Shown here piece after piece: positions 9,582 through 20,325 of a stretch of DNA of 45,293 nucleotides (positions are counted from its first letter, which is position 1; each line of letters begins with the position of its first letter). Source of the DNA: Symbiodinium natans (lineage: Eukaryota; Sar; Dinophyceae; Suessiales; Symbiodiniaceae); NCBI GenBank assembly GCA_905221605.1, contig CAJNDS010000984.1, forward strand, positions 1 to 45,293. The letters run 5' to 3'. The translations under genes and the position numbers were made by a program. The notes beneath the pieces are model-generated. The model was not told where the DNA came from, did no database searches, and worked only from the letters and a program-made list of their open reading frames with translations.

Positions 9582-12500
9582 CTTGTCCAGGAAGTAGGAC
9601 AAGACCTTGGCCTCCTCTGGCGTTGGATCGCGCGGGGGCTGGTCCACGACGGGTTTGAACACCGCTGCGGAGTAGTTCAGCCACAGCGCTGCCTACGGAG
9701 TTCTGGGTTTGGGGGTTAGGGGTTGAAGGATTTCGGGTTTGGGGTTGTTGGGGGAATAAGGGTTTTGGGTTTTGGGTTCGAGGTTCGCGGGTTTAGGGCC
9801 ATGGCCCTGCCTGGGAGAAAGAGTTGAAGGTTTTGGGTTTAGGGCTCTGAGAAAAAAGGGTAGGGGGTTTTAGGGTTTGGGGGTTTTGTGTAGGGTTTCA
9901 GCCTTTGGGGTGCTAAGGATTTAGGGCTGGGGATTTTGGGGCCGTAAGGCTTGTGGCTTGGGATCTCGGAGCCCTTTTTTTTATGGCACAGACCGCTTTG
10001 CGCAGAGTTTGGGGAACCGGACATCGGGTGCAGTTTTCAAGGGAACCCTCTGTTGACGAAGCTCTACATTTTACCTTCCACACCTCAACCTTCAGCCACT
10101 GAATCTTGGGTTTGCTCGGGGCAAAACCCGGGCTCAGGGGCGTGGGGCTCAAGAGCAGCATGCCCCCAAAAGCTCTCTCATCAAGGAACCGGGTCAACCA
10201 GAAAGAACCTGCCTTATTGGACAAGTTTAGGGTTCAAGGCAGGCTTAGGGTTTAGGGCTTTAGGCTCTTTGGGATTGAGTGGCAAGGGCTTAGGGGTTTG
10301 ACAAGCAAGCCGCTGAATCCCTAAACCCTAAACCCAAAGACCAAAACCAATCAACCAATCAATGGCCTGCTGCTTCTGCTGCAAGGCCAGCTTGCAAATC
10401 TGCCCCACGCGCCTTTCCCGGAACCACTCCTTCTCCTTGGTTCACGGCATCCGACACTTGCAACCCCCAAACCCTAAACCCTATGCCCTATGCCCTAGCT
10501 ACAGCTACCAACCGAAGGCATAACAAAAGCGGGTCGGTGCGTAGTTCCCCTTAAAACAGCTAACATTTTCGACTTCCCCAGTGAGCCGTGTTCCGGTTTT
10601 AGCCATTGAAGAAACGTTGTCCTTGCAAGCGAAGGCATAACAACAAGCCTCTCCCCCAGTGAACCGCTGCGTAAACGTGAACCCGGCGCAAAACATTTAC
10701 ACAGAAATTCATACTGAAAACCTCGGTTCCAATACTAAAACAATACTGAAAACGAACGAACATCCAGCCAGATCATGACCTCGATTCCAGTACTAAGCCA
10801 GTACGGAACCTCAACGAAAAGCAGGCCGATCAAAATGGCCACTGGATTCTGCGATCCGCAACCTCGACTTCCCCTTAGAACTGCTGTTACGGTGCGCCTT
10901 GTATAAAAGCTTCCCCCCAGTGTCTGCCCGATCCAGAAACAAACGTTCCACCTTCGGCTGTCGACTGTACACCAAACCCTTAACCCTACCAGTGTGGAGC
11001 TGTGCTGGGTTTTGGTGTTGGGGATCCAAAATTTGAACAGACTTTGATGTTCCCAACTCACCCGAAAGAGTGTTCAAGTATGCCAACACCGCAGGACTGA
11101 TCCCTCTCCTCTAACCCCCCAAACAACACCAAACCCTAAACCCCAAACCCCAAACCCTAAACCCCAAACCCCTAAATCCTCAACCCTAAATCCCCCAACC
11201 CATAAACACGCAAACCCTCCCCGAAAGACCTGCCCAGGCGTCCATTGCACTCTGGACGTACTCGAACTCCTCCCTGGGGCCCACGACAACCTGGCGGGCA
11301 GCGCCGCTGCTTAGGCCTTCTGGTTTAGGGTTTAGGGTTTAGGGCTTAGGGTTTAGGGTGTAGGGTGTAGGGTGTAGGGCAGCTCTTCGGCCTGCTTACT
11401 GCAGGCCGATCCATTCATCCCACCCCGCGCCATTCATGAGGCGGCCTAACCACTCAGGGGCCTTGCGCGCAGTTTACGGTGCAGGCTTAGGGTTTAGGGT
11501 TTAGGGTTCAGCAGCTCGAGCCCGATCAGTTTTATGGTAAAGTTTTTGTTCGGCTCCGACATAACACCCACCCACCCATGAATCCCATAGCATTGAGACG
11601 GTTAATGATTCTTTTTTTCCGACGCACCCATAAAGAAAACAATCACGCGCGGCACATTATTTTGATCATTTCGTTGTATCGACTAAAAGAAGCCCTCAAT
11701 CCCTGAACGCCAAGCCCTCAGGCCTTAAGATCCTGAAACCCTAAACCGCAGGCCTTGAGGGCCTGAAACCTAACCCCACACCTTGAGGCCCTGAAACCCT
11801 AAACGCCAGGCGTTGAGGCCCTGAAACCCTAAACCCAGGCCTGCAGGCCCTGAAACCGTAAACCCCAGGCCTTGAGGCCCTGAAACCCTAAACCCCAGGC
11901 CTGCAGGCCCTGAAACCCTAAACCCCAGGCCTTGAGGCCCTGAAACCCTAAACCCCAGGCCTGCAGGCCCTGAAGCCCGAAACCCCAGGCCTTGAGGCCA
12001 TGAAACCCCAAACTCCAGGCCTTGAGGCCCTGAAACCCTAAACCCCACGAAAACTGGCCATGAACCACGAAAAATTGGCCATGAACCCCGAACAAAATGT
12101 CGATTGGCCATGAACCACGCAAAATTGGCCATGAGCCACCAAAAATTGGCCATGAACCACGAAAAATATGCCATGAGCAACGAACAATTGGCCATGAACA
12201 ATGAATTCATTAGAGTTTAAATTATCATATGATAGAGAGGTTGAGGGTTTCGGGTTTCGGGTTTAGGGTTTAGGGTTTAGGGTTTAGGGTTTAGGGTTTA
12301 GGGTTTAGGGTTTAGGGTTTAGGGTTTAGGGTTTAGGGTTAAGGTTTTAGGGTTTAGGGTTTAGGGTTTAGGGTTTAGGGATTGGGGATTGGGGATTGGG
12401 GATTGGGGGTTTGGGGGCGGACGGAGGCTTTGGGGTTTCAGGGTTTGAGGGCCGTGGCATCCAGGACCTGCTTGTTTCTTTCACGGCTTTGGGATCCTTG

Positions 12501-15500
12501 GGGTGGATTGGGATTTTCAAGGGCCAGATGCTGAGGGCTGTAGTATGTCAGAGGGCTTTGGTGGTGGGGGTGGTTTATAGCTTCTGGGCTTACCTTCGCA
12601 GTGAAATCCCTAAACCGGAGCCCTAAACCCTTAACCCCAAACCCCAAACCCTAAACACTAAACCCTAAACCCTAGCGCAGGTTCAGCCTTCTGCCCCAAG
12701 ACGGGCACGCAGGGATCTTTGCTGCGCATAACGAAGGGGCCAGGCGCCTTTCCGGGCCGGCTTGAGATTTAGGGTTTAGGGTTTAGGGTTTAGGGTTTAG
12801 GGTTTAGGGTCTAGGGTCTAGGGTCTAGGGTCTAGGGTTTAGGGTTTAGGGTTTAGGGTTTAGGGTTTAGGGTTTAGGGTTTAAGGTATTTAGGGCTTCA
12901 GGGTTCAGGGGGTGGAGGTCTTTTGGGTTCAAGGCCCTAGTGCCCTATATCCCTGTAGCCCAATAACCTGAGAACCCTATAACCTTATGACCAAAAGGCC
13001 CTATTACCCCAAAAAACCTAAACCCGAGAGAGAAGGGAGGGTCTAAAGTTGATATTCCAAAACAGGTAATTCTGGTAAATGAACCTTATGCCTACTCCGC
13101 CACTTCACGGCAAGGACCACCATCCTTGTGGGCACGATTCGGAAACCCTCCCTACAACCCAAGTTTCAATCCCCAAAAACCTAAGGCTCCCCTCGAAAGC
13201 CTCAAACCCCTAGAAGACCAAAATGCAGCTTTGATCACTGCCATCATCCTTCGGGTACAGACAGATGGCAATAAACTCGACTTTTCTACGCCACTGCCGT
13301 CGCGGCATCCGCAACATGCTCTGGGCAATGGCTCTGCTTGCTCTGAAGTCTAGATTCATCGATTCTGCGCTCTCTTTTTTTGCGCAGGAACAGACACAAA
13401 AGCCCTGAACTTGAAAAAACAGAAATGAAGAAGAACATTCCCAAATTCATTCTGGAGAATGGGCAATGGGCACGTGCATTCGGACAGCTAACTCCTTGCA
13501 GAAACCACCCTGTCTGGACGAGACAGGAGCCTCAGAGGCTCAATGCAGCTGCACGATTGCCCCGCACTTGACAAAGGGAGACAAATCCCACCCAACCGTC
13601 CCAGCATCCAGGGTCTCACTTTACGAAGGAGACGTCCCAGACGGGCGTCACAGCATCCAGGGACTCACTCTACAAAGAGAGACAGATGAGAGACAACTTT
13701 TTGACTAGCGCAGTGAGCAACCCAAATGAACGTCACCAAGGCCTGCTCTTTCAAACAAAATAGCAACCCCAACGCTAAAGCTGTTTGGGGAATGAAACCT
13801 GAAGCCGCAACACCCCCACATCCCTCAAAGAAGCGGCCTGCAGGGGTTTCGCCGGCGCCGGCGCGTGAGCGAGAAACGCCGGTTGAGGCGCTGGCGCAGG
13901 CCTGGGGCATACCCAGAGCATTGACTTTCGAGTTTAGAGCTTTGGTCAAATTTTCCCAACCATCCCCAACAAAATCTCTATCCAGGGTGTGCAAGCCATA
14001 GGGGAAGTAGGAGCTACTGCAACAGAGTACCCCTTCGAGGGTCTTGAGTTTGGGGGTTTAGATGGGCTTAGGAGGAGGCTTTCAGGAGTTTAGGGCATAA
14101 GAAAAATTGGATGGGGGGCGGGTGGCTTTGCAAGATATGGGCACCCTTTTTGGGTGTTCCTGATAAGGACTCTGTATTTTTCGGTATATTGGGAGGGGGG
14201 GTTAGGGCTTAGGGCTTAGGGTTCAGGAGCTTTCGGGCTAAATCTTTAGGAAATCCTAGGGCTTATGGCTTGGACGTTGGAGTTTAGCAGAGGCATTGGG
14301 AGTTTTGGAAGCATGGGGTTTAGGGAGTTTAGGTTATCGGTCATAACCCTATCTAGAACCCTACATATAAATACCCACGAACCTTCAAAGCCCAAACCCT
14401 AATCCTGAAACCCTAAATCCTAAACAATAAACCCTAAACCCTAAGCTAGGCTTGGGCCCGGGCTTGAATGACTGCTGCCTAGGTCAGTATTTTCCAAAAG
14501 TATGTCCGAGCTACCAGGGCCCGAAAACCCGAATGAAGGCCATAAACCTACCCCCTCGATGGGTTTAAGGCAATAGGGTTCAGGGCTAAGGGACTGAAAT
14601 CCCTCCAGCACTCCCTATTTTCGCCCCAAGACCCTAGGACCCTAAATCCTGAACCTTAAACCCTACAAGCCCTGAACCCTAAACCCTAACCCCCGACACC
14701 CACGCCCAGGGGCACTATCGGAGGAAGCACATTGGGCGCGGTCTCGGTGAATGCCGAAGCCTGGCCACTGGCCCTGGGCTTCATGTTGCGTGGTGGACTC
14801 AGGGGGTCCGACCCTTAACCCATACCGAAGAACCCCAAGCCAGCGCCTAAATCCTAAGAGACCGGATGTCCATGACCATTTCTGTGGTCTGAACGCTAAG
14901 CTGTTTTCTGGCTTTTTAAGGGTTGGGGATTGAGCCCAGAGCCCCTAAGTCCACAACCCTCATCATCTTCAACAGTTCACCTTAAAAAACCCCAACACAA
15001 TCCTAAACCTTAAGCCCCAATCCCCAAAGGTTTAAAAGGCCATGGCTCACTGAAAGAGGGCCCACGGCGGCCGAGATCGTTTCAGAAATCCGGCTGCATC
15101 GGATGGGCTGGCGGAGCCTTAGGTGCTTTACAGCTTTTGGAGGTTGAAAGCTTAGGGCGGTGAACGAGACACCCCTAACTTTTCTTTAAACCATATGCCG
15201 TAAACCGACATGCCCACTGTTACATAAGGATTTCAGTAAACTTTCTGAGTGCCAGTTTGGACTTTGGGAGGAGGAGTTTGCCCAGTCCCTAGGCCGTTGA
15301 AGCCCGAAACCCAAACACGACGGTACGACTGCTTAGGTCTGGTACCTGCGGTTGGGCTTACTAACATATAACGCCTCAAGCGTTGTACTGGCGGCTCCTG
15401 CAACTGGCATTTCCGCGTGTAGGAAGAGTAGCTGTCCTCATACCGTTTGGGGCTTTGTACTCAACCATTGTTCCGGTCAAGCCAGTCGCAATGCAGCAGC

Positions 15501-15501
15501 G
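9582..15501 (-). CDS. Twelve-exon chain of an unrecognised minus-strand gene (partial)
   Basis: Twelve exons join in phase to 924 bases (308 codons) without a stop: 15389-15501, 15051-15117, 14714-14760, 13913-14016, 13437-13494, 13219-13342, 13101-13124, 12679-12747, 11400-11461, 11234-11309, 10367-10435, 9582-9692. Diagnostic blocks in order are GLTGTMVEYKAPNGM, CSRISETISAAVGPLS, LPPIVSSYFPYGLHTLDRDF, GVSCPNARAHCPFSRMNLG, RRKVEFIAICLYPKDDG, PFVMRSKDPCVPVLGQ, WLGRLMNGAGWDEWIGL, PREEFEYVQSAMDAWEKEWF and DPTPEEAKVLSYFLDKD. Six of the eleven internal introns start with GT and five with GC; all end in AG. The family is not recognised. It may be the N-terminal part of the methyltransferase-like gene downstream, because strand and spacing agree and no terminal stop is seen. 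The 24-base exon is the weakest link. The end at 9582 would need a GA donor and is uncertain. Confidence 0.55.
11694..12046. repeat. Minisatellite, 30-bp units alternating two variants
   Basis: About eleven copies of GGCCCTGAAACCCTAAACCC with a short tail that alternates CCTTGAGG and CCTGCAGG. Each unit embeds one CCCTAAA. It lies in the intron between exons 11400-11461 and 12679-12747. The minus-strand frame through it gives a 10-residue repeat that is not evidence of a gene. Confidence 0.85.
12047..12204. repeat. Minisatellite, about 21-bp units containing TTGGCCATGAA
   Basis: About seven imperfect copies of CCACGAAAAATTGGCCATGA, directly abutting the 30-bp minisatellite. It lies within the same intron. 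Confidence 0.8.
12247..12380. repeat. Telomere-type array (TTTAGGG)n
   Basis: About 19 units, ending in a short GGGGATT run. It lies in the intron between exons 11400-11461 and 12679-12747. Confidence 0.9.
12768..12882. repeat. Telomere-type array with a TCTAGGG variant block
   Basis: TTTAGGG units flank four tandem TCTAGGG units. The array begins about 20 bases beyond the acceptor of exon 12679-12747, so in gene orientation it sits at the 3' end of the intron. Confidence 0.9.
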
Positions 15502-15884
15502 CTGAATCGAACCTAACCAGATACCAACATCATCTCCTGATAGCCCCCTATGTTATGCAAGTAGAACACCAACTGCTCCAAGTTACCTATAACTCTCAAC
15601 CTTAAACTCCAAGGGTTCAGGGTTTAGGCTCTTAAGGGTCTAGGGTTTCAGGGGCTTGTTTAGGTTGTAGGGTACGGGGTTTACGGGTTTGAGGTTTGAG
15701 GGGGTTTGAGGGTTTTTGGTGTTTGGGGCTTTCAAGAGTTCAGGGCTTAGGTTTCGGTTTGGGCTAAGGATTTTCGGTTTTTCGCTTAAGGGTCTAGAAT
15801 GTCGGGCTTAGGGTCTACGTCTAGGGGTTAGGGTTGGGGTTTGGGGTTTGGGCTTGGGGTGATAGTGTTTAGGGGTTTAGGGCT

Positions 15885-15945
15885 GGAGCCCAGGGGCGGA
15901 ATGGCGGCCAGCGCGGCCACTACAAGCACAGCCAGCAGCAGCCTA
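15885..15945 (-). CDS. Candidate signal-anchor exon of the minus-strand gene
   Basis: The minus-strand frame reads FRLLLAVLVVAALAAIPPLG, a strong hydrophobic segment with a preceding arginine, typical of a signal peptide or type II anchor. A CCTTTAG acceptor lies just before LLLAV. No ATG is seen in this piece, and the junction to exon 15389-15501 is not resolved. Limits are approximate. Confidence 0.35.
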
Positions 15946-15950
15946 AAGGG

Positions 15951-17832
15951 TGATAAAATTGGTTCCCCTTCCGGTTTCCTTGCAAATTCCTAAGAGCTTG
16001 CTTGGGCTATGCTTGCTTACCTCCTTGGCACCGCGGGTCGCGAGTTCAAGAACAGTTTGTTTTGCAGCTGCGCTTTCCAAAGCCGAGAATCTGCCTAAAC
16101 CCTCAGGGACCCCTAATTTTGCCCCTCAGAGTAGGATCCCCTTATATAATAAGGACCACCCAATAAGGTACCCCATCATATCGCAAACCCATATCTCGCA
16201 TGCGCCCAAGTCAATCACACCATGGACAAGCGCCCATAGAATCTCAACCCGAACAGATAGCCGAGAGTCACCCGACCACAGCCACAGCTGGCGAGCTGAT
16301 GGTACAAGCCGTTGCCAGCCTTGGACTCAGACACAAACTGCAGCTTGGCGGCTTCGGGCCGTAACCCCCGAAACCCTATGAACCCAGTGCCCTAAAACCG
16401 GGACGACGACTACTACTTCTTCTTCTGCTACTACTAGTACTAGTACTAGTACTGCTGTTGTTCTCTTCTGGAGTCTCAATACCCAAGTGTATTCTCAACC
16501 GCATTCTAGAGATCCAAATTTCATGGAAGGTCCGCAAACAAGGGGTAAACACCCTATTTACCTGACCAAGCAATGCCCGGAGCTTTACGGCTGGAGCTTT
16601 ACGGGAATTAGGGCTTCGGCTGCCAGAAACGTCACCACATTTCCACCCTGAACCCAAAACGGCTAGGATTTGAGGTTTAGGGTTAGGGATTGGCGTTAAG
16701 GGTTTAGGGGTTGAGGAATTTGGGGTTTAGGGTTTGTGGGGAGTTTTTTATAGGGCTTGCGCCCAGCCACTGTTTGGGCAGTTTGGCCGCCAGTTCTTGC
16801 ACGATCCATCAGCCGCAGACAGGCGTCCGGGACGCTTCCCGGTGCCCCGAACACAACACTCCAAACCCTTTCGCCCCAAACACTCTATACCCCAAAACCC
16901 TCAAACCCTAAACCCCAAGATCCCTTAAACCCTCAGCATCCTAAACCGTGAGCCCTGAAGCCTCACCCCTTCAACCCCGGTAGACTAACATCATGATATC
17001 TGATATCTGATATCTATATCTATATCTATAAAAATATATTTATTAAATTTATATTTATATCTATTTATTTTGACTATCATGATACATAAACAGTTACTTG
17101 TATTTGGCTATCAATCCTAATATACTGATGTAAAAACTGATTTTTAAATAATATAATAAGTACGAACGTAAGAGTATAAGAACTCTGTCGTACAATTTCG
17201 GGGTCCTCCACCCTAACGATCCCTAGCCGAAAAGCACATATCGGAACCTTCTTTTCAAGTTTAGGGTTTAGGGTTTGGAGTTTAGAGGCTCGGATTTGGG
17301 AACTTAAGGTTTAAGGCCGAGGGTGGATCTTGGGCCATTCTAGTCACATCCTTAAGGAGGAGGAGGGCTTAGGGAACAACTTTGGCAACCCCGTCTACCC
17401 CAACGTACTCCCAAAGGCTCAAAAGGCTCCCTAAGGTCGCCCTGAGGGTTCCCTAAATACCTCCTCCCCCCCCCCCCCCCCCGCTTGAACCCTGAACCGC
17501 TCCGTATGGTTTAGCTTAGGGGTTTAGGGCTTTGAGGGTTTTTAGGGGTTTAGCTTAGGGTTTTGGGTTTTTCGGGTTTCGGGCTTTGAGGGTTTGGGGG
17601 TTTAGCTTAGGGTTTAGGGTTTTTCGGGTTTCGGGCTTTGAGGGTTTGGGGGTTTAGCTTAGGGTTTAGGGTTTTTCGGGTTTAGGGCTTTGAGGGTTTG
17701 GGGCACCACAAGAAGCCTCATGACTCAAGTCAATCTCCAAAAGCAAGGGCATGCTCGGTGTGCAACCCCACCAAAGTGCCGGAAGAGAGGCCCCAAAACC
17801 GTAGCATCCGAAATCCTCAACCCCGAACCCCC
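15951..17832. other. Spacer with AT-rich block and telomere-like repeats
   Basis: Contains a CTAGTA microsatellite (about 16425-16450), a TATCTATA-rich block (about 16990-17100) and a C17 run (about 17466-17482). A tandem repeat of about 53-bp units (GGGTTTTTCGGGTTTCGGGC plus a telomere-like tail) lies at 17512-17700. Open frames at 15950-16381 are not convincing. No gene is called. Confidence 0.5.
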
Positions 17833-17845
17833 AAACCCCCTAAAT
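17833..17845. other. Left copy of candidate target-site duplication
   Basis: AAACCCCCTAAAT, identical to the copy at 24169-24181. The string resembles the local telomere-like background, so coincidence is possible. Confidence 0.5.
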
Positions 17846-17911
17846 AGGCTTTCGGCTAGCCAGCTTGCAAGTAGTGCACGTGCCAGTTTTCGAGAGGCCT
17901 CCCTTTGGCCA

Positions 17912-17931
17912 CACCGCCTCTAAGAGGCAAG
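17912..17931 (+). other. Motif-linked hairpin upstream of ORF1
   Basis: CACCGCCTCTAAGAGGCAAG contains a GCCTC...GAGGC stem and overlaps the first 12-bp motif, 21 bases before the ORF1 ATG. A near copy (18 of 20 bases) lies at 20161-20180. A partial one, without the stem, follows the motif at 20460, just upstream of the endonuclease start. Confidence 0.6.
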
Positions 17932-17951
17932 TTTCACTTATCTCCCAAGCC

Positions 17952-19547
17952 ATGACAGACCCAGCGCGTGGAAGCCAGGAACAGTTCCAAGCAGCCTTCC
18001 AACAGCAAAGGGAGTTCTACGCTGGCAGAACGGAGATCCGCACAGTACAGGGGGCGTTCTTTGAGGAGCACAGTCGCAAGAGGCGTGAGCCCCCCACGCC
18101 GGTCGCCTCAGGGCTGACCACACCGCAGGAGGGCACCCCAGTTCCGACAGACGGCCCGGTGAGTGGATTGGTGGTGCCAACCCTTCTGGAAGATGAAACG
18201 GCCTTCCAAGTCACAGCCGGTGAGTTGGGCGCAGATGTGAACAACCCGCAATCGGTGCAGCAGGTTTTGGCCGCTCCTGTCCACACCGCCAAGGACGTGT
18301 TGCGCATCGTTCGTGGGTACCACAAGGCAGTGGTGCGTCCTGAGATGTACGGCCTCGTGCTGCAGCTTGAAAGTGCGTTGCTCAAGGTGAACGACGCAGT
18401 CTTTAGCTGTCGCCGTGAACTGGCCTTCATGACGGCAGACAACCGCTCGGAGCAGAAGAGGTCGTGCGGCTTGCTACTGGTCACAACTGGCTGGCCCAAC
18501 GGTCTCAAGCCGGAGCAACGCGAGTTCATGATCGGCTGGATGATCGAGCAGCTCCCAGAGGCACAGAATTTCCTGCGCAACCGTGGGTTCCTCCGCGAGG
18601 ATGCCGACCACACCGCCCAGCACGCGCAGATGTGGTTCAATATCCTCAACACGGACCCCACCACGGTACCCCAGGGCACATTCTGGAGTGGAATGACGAT
18701 GCTGCACTTCAAATCCTGGGACCTTCGGCAGGCTTTTTTAAAGCGGTACGGAGGGCAGGGCGGAACTCCTCTCTACACCGCCCCCACGGTGCCTATCACC
18801 GGCAAGCACGTCCGCGTCTCACCTTGTTCACCTCAGTGGCAGCGAAAACTCGAGATGCCACTGAGGGTTGTCATTTCGGTGCTGAATGCGCACCCTGACA
18901 CACAGGGAAAGAGGCTCATCATCCTTTGGAAAAGCCTCACAATTATGGAGCCAGTCGAGGGTCCGGACTTTCAACCCGACCACACCGCCTGGCGTCGGCT
19001 TTTTTACGAGGAAGCCGAAGGCTCCTTTCAAGCCCGGTCGGAGACGTCCCCACCGCTGACCCGTATCATGCACTCTCCTCCTACCACGGTGGGGTGTAAG
19101 GAGGAGACGCTTTTCGCAGAACACTGGAATACGGTGATCTGGGGCACGCAATTCGAATTGGATGAAATGGAGCGTATCGCTTACCGGCAGGCCAAGCATG
19201 AGGGCCACACCGCCGGAAAAGGGACCTTTGTGGGAAAATCCCGCAAGCATTGGTCCAATGTAGTGCTCCACAATTCCTATTTCTCGCCGTATCCTTTTGA
19301 GCTCCAGCACAACGCAGTGGAGCAAGTTGCGTTCGTCTGGGACGAACTTTGTCAAAAGATGGGCGTCCCAGAACAACAGGTGGGCGACATAGCAGCCGCC
19401 ACCTACCAAGGGAAGCCCGTCGCACCCGACGCCGCTAGCCACACCGCCGCGGCAGAGGACGTAGAGATGGAGCGTTCCGAGAACCCTTTTGCAAAGGCCC
19501 CCCCGCCCACGAGCAAGGGCGCAGGCAAGCAAGGCCACACCGCCTGA
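17952..19547 (+). CDS. Retrotransposon ORF1 protein (531 aa)
   Basis: An open frame from ATG at 17952 (MTDPARGSQEQFQ) to TGA at 19545; the frame is open further upstream to 17865. Diagnostic blocks include CGLLLVTTGWPNGLKPEQRE, a FWSGMTMLHFKSWDLR block, GKHVRVSPCSPQWQRKLE and VAFVWDELCQKMG. I see no zinc knuckle. The position before an EN-RT ORF makes it the ORF1 (RNA-binding or gag-like) protein by context. The C-terminus is low-complexity with proline, alanine and glycine, and the protein ends in Gly-His-Thr-Ala, that is, in a copy of the 12-bp motif. It is intact, unlike ORF2. Confidence 0.8.
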   Translation: MTDPARGSQEQFQAAFQQQREFYAGRTEIRTVQGAFFEEHSRKRREPPTPVASGLTTPQEGTPVPTDGPVSGLVVPTLLEDETAFQVTAGELGADVNNPQSVQQVLAAPVHTAKDVLRIVRGYHKAVVRPEMYGLVLQLESALLKVNDAVFSCRRELAFMTADNRSEQKRSCGLLLVTTGWPNGLKPEQREFMIGWMIEQLPEAQNFLRNRGFLREDADHTAQHAQMWFNILNTDPTTVPQGTFWSGMTMLHFKSWDLRQAFLKRYGGQGGTPLYTAPTVPITGKHVRVSPCSPQWQRKLEMPLRVVISVLNAHPDTQGKRLIILWKSLTIMEPVEGPDFQPDHTAWRRLFYEEAEGSFQARSETSPPLTRIMHSPPTTVGCKEETLFAEHWNTVIWGTQFELDEMERIAYRQAKHEGHTAGKGTFVGKSRKHWSNVVLHNSYFSPYPFELQHNAVEQVAFVWDELCQKMGVPEQQVGDIAAATYQGKPVAPDAASHTAAAEDVEMERSENPFAKAPPPTSKGAGKQGHTA

Positions 19548-20325
19548 CGGGGTCCTCTTAGCATGCTCACCACGCTCCCCGACATTTTAAGGGTCAGAGC
19601 TCAGAGCAATGTTCTGCATGTTTCTTTTTCGTTGCGCACCTGCACTCCACCTTTGAAACTTTCTAACAGGAGAAGAGGGGCCAATGACCACACCCCCATA
19701 CAGCCAGGGGTTAATTCGCTTTCTTTTCTGACTCCCGATCTAGACCCTGCAAAGAACCAAGCACAACACCTCTGTAGTCAAAGAACTAGGAACAAACTTA
19801 TGCATGCTATTACGGGTAATACCACGACCACCGCCCGACCCAAGTTGACCCTTAGGTTGGAGGCCTTACTCCCAATTAGCCCAATACCCAATCTCCAGTA
19901 CTCCAAATACACCTTGCTTCAGTTTAGAGGGGTTTGTAAGGAGTCACCTCCACTGTTCAGGTTGGAGTCGTCGGTCAACCTTTCCGAGACCACACCGCCT
20001 AGTGTCACCCCACTTAAGTCCTCACCCTCCAGAACTGGTAGACGTAGAAGGACCCGCCTTGCTAATGGTACATGGCACAATTTTAAACCCCTTCGTAGAA
20101 GAACACACCCTAGAATTCGAAGAATTAAAGGAATTCATCCTCAGCTGGAATACCGCCGACCACCGCCTCCGAGAGGCAAGCCGGGATCTCCTTTTGGAGA
20201 GCACGAAGAGTGTCCCCACAAGGGAGGGTGTCACATTGATAGGCCCAGGGGAGTCAATGCTCGTAGGACCTCTCGTAGGTGCTACAGGCAATGGCAGCAG
20301 GCCTGCAAAAACACAAAGGCTCTGA
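19548..20325 (+). other. Segment between ORF1 and ORF2, broken coding sequence likely
   Basis: The frame opening at 19563 runs to about 20020. The adjacent frame then becomes protein-like, with PPELVDVEGPALLMVHGTI and an EEHTLEFEELKEFILSWNTA block, to a TGA at 20323-20325. This pattern suggests one reading frame broken near 20020, but no domain is recognised. It contains motif copies at 19686 and 19988 and the hairpin near-copy at 20161. Confidence 0.4.

Noticed and set aside
11770-12210. Minus-strand frames of 146 and 97 codons
   Set aside because: They are translations of the two minisatellites.
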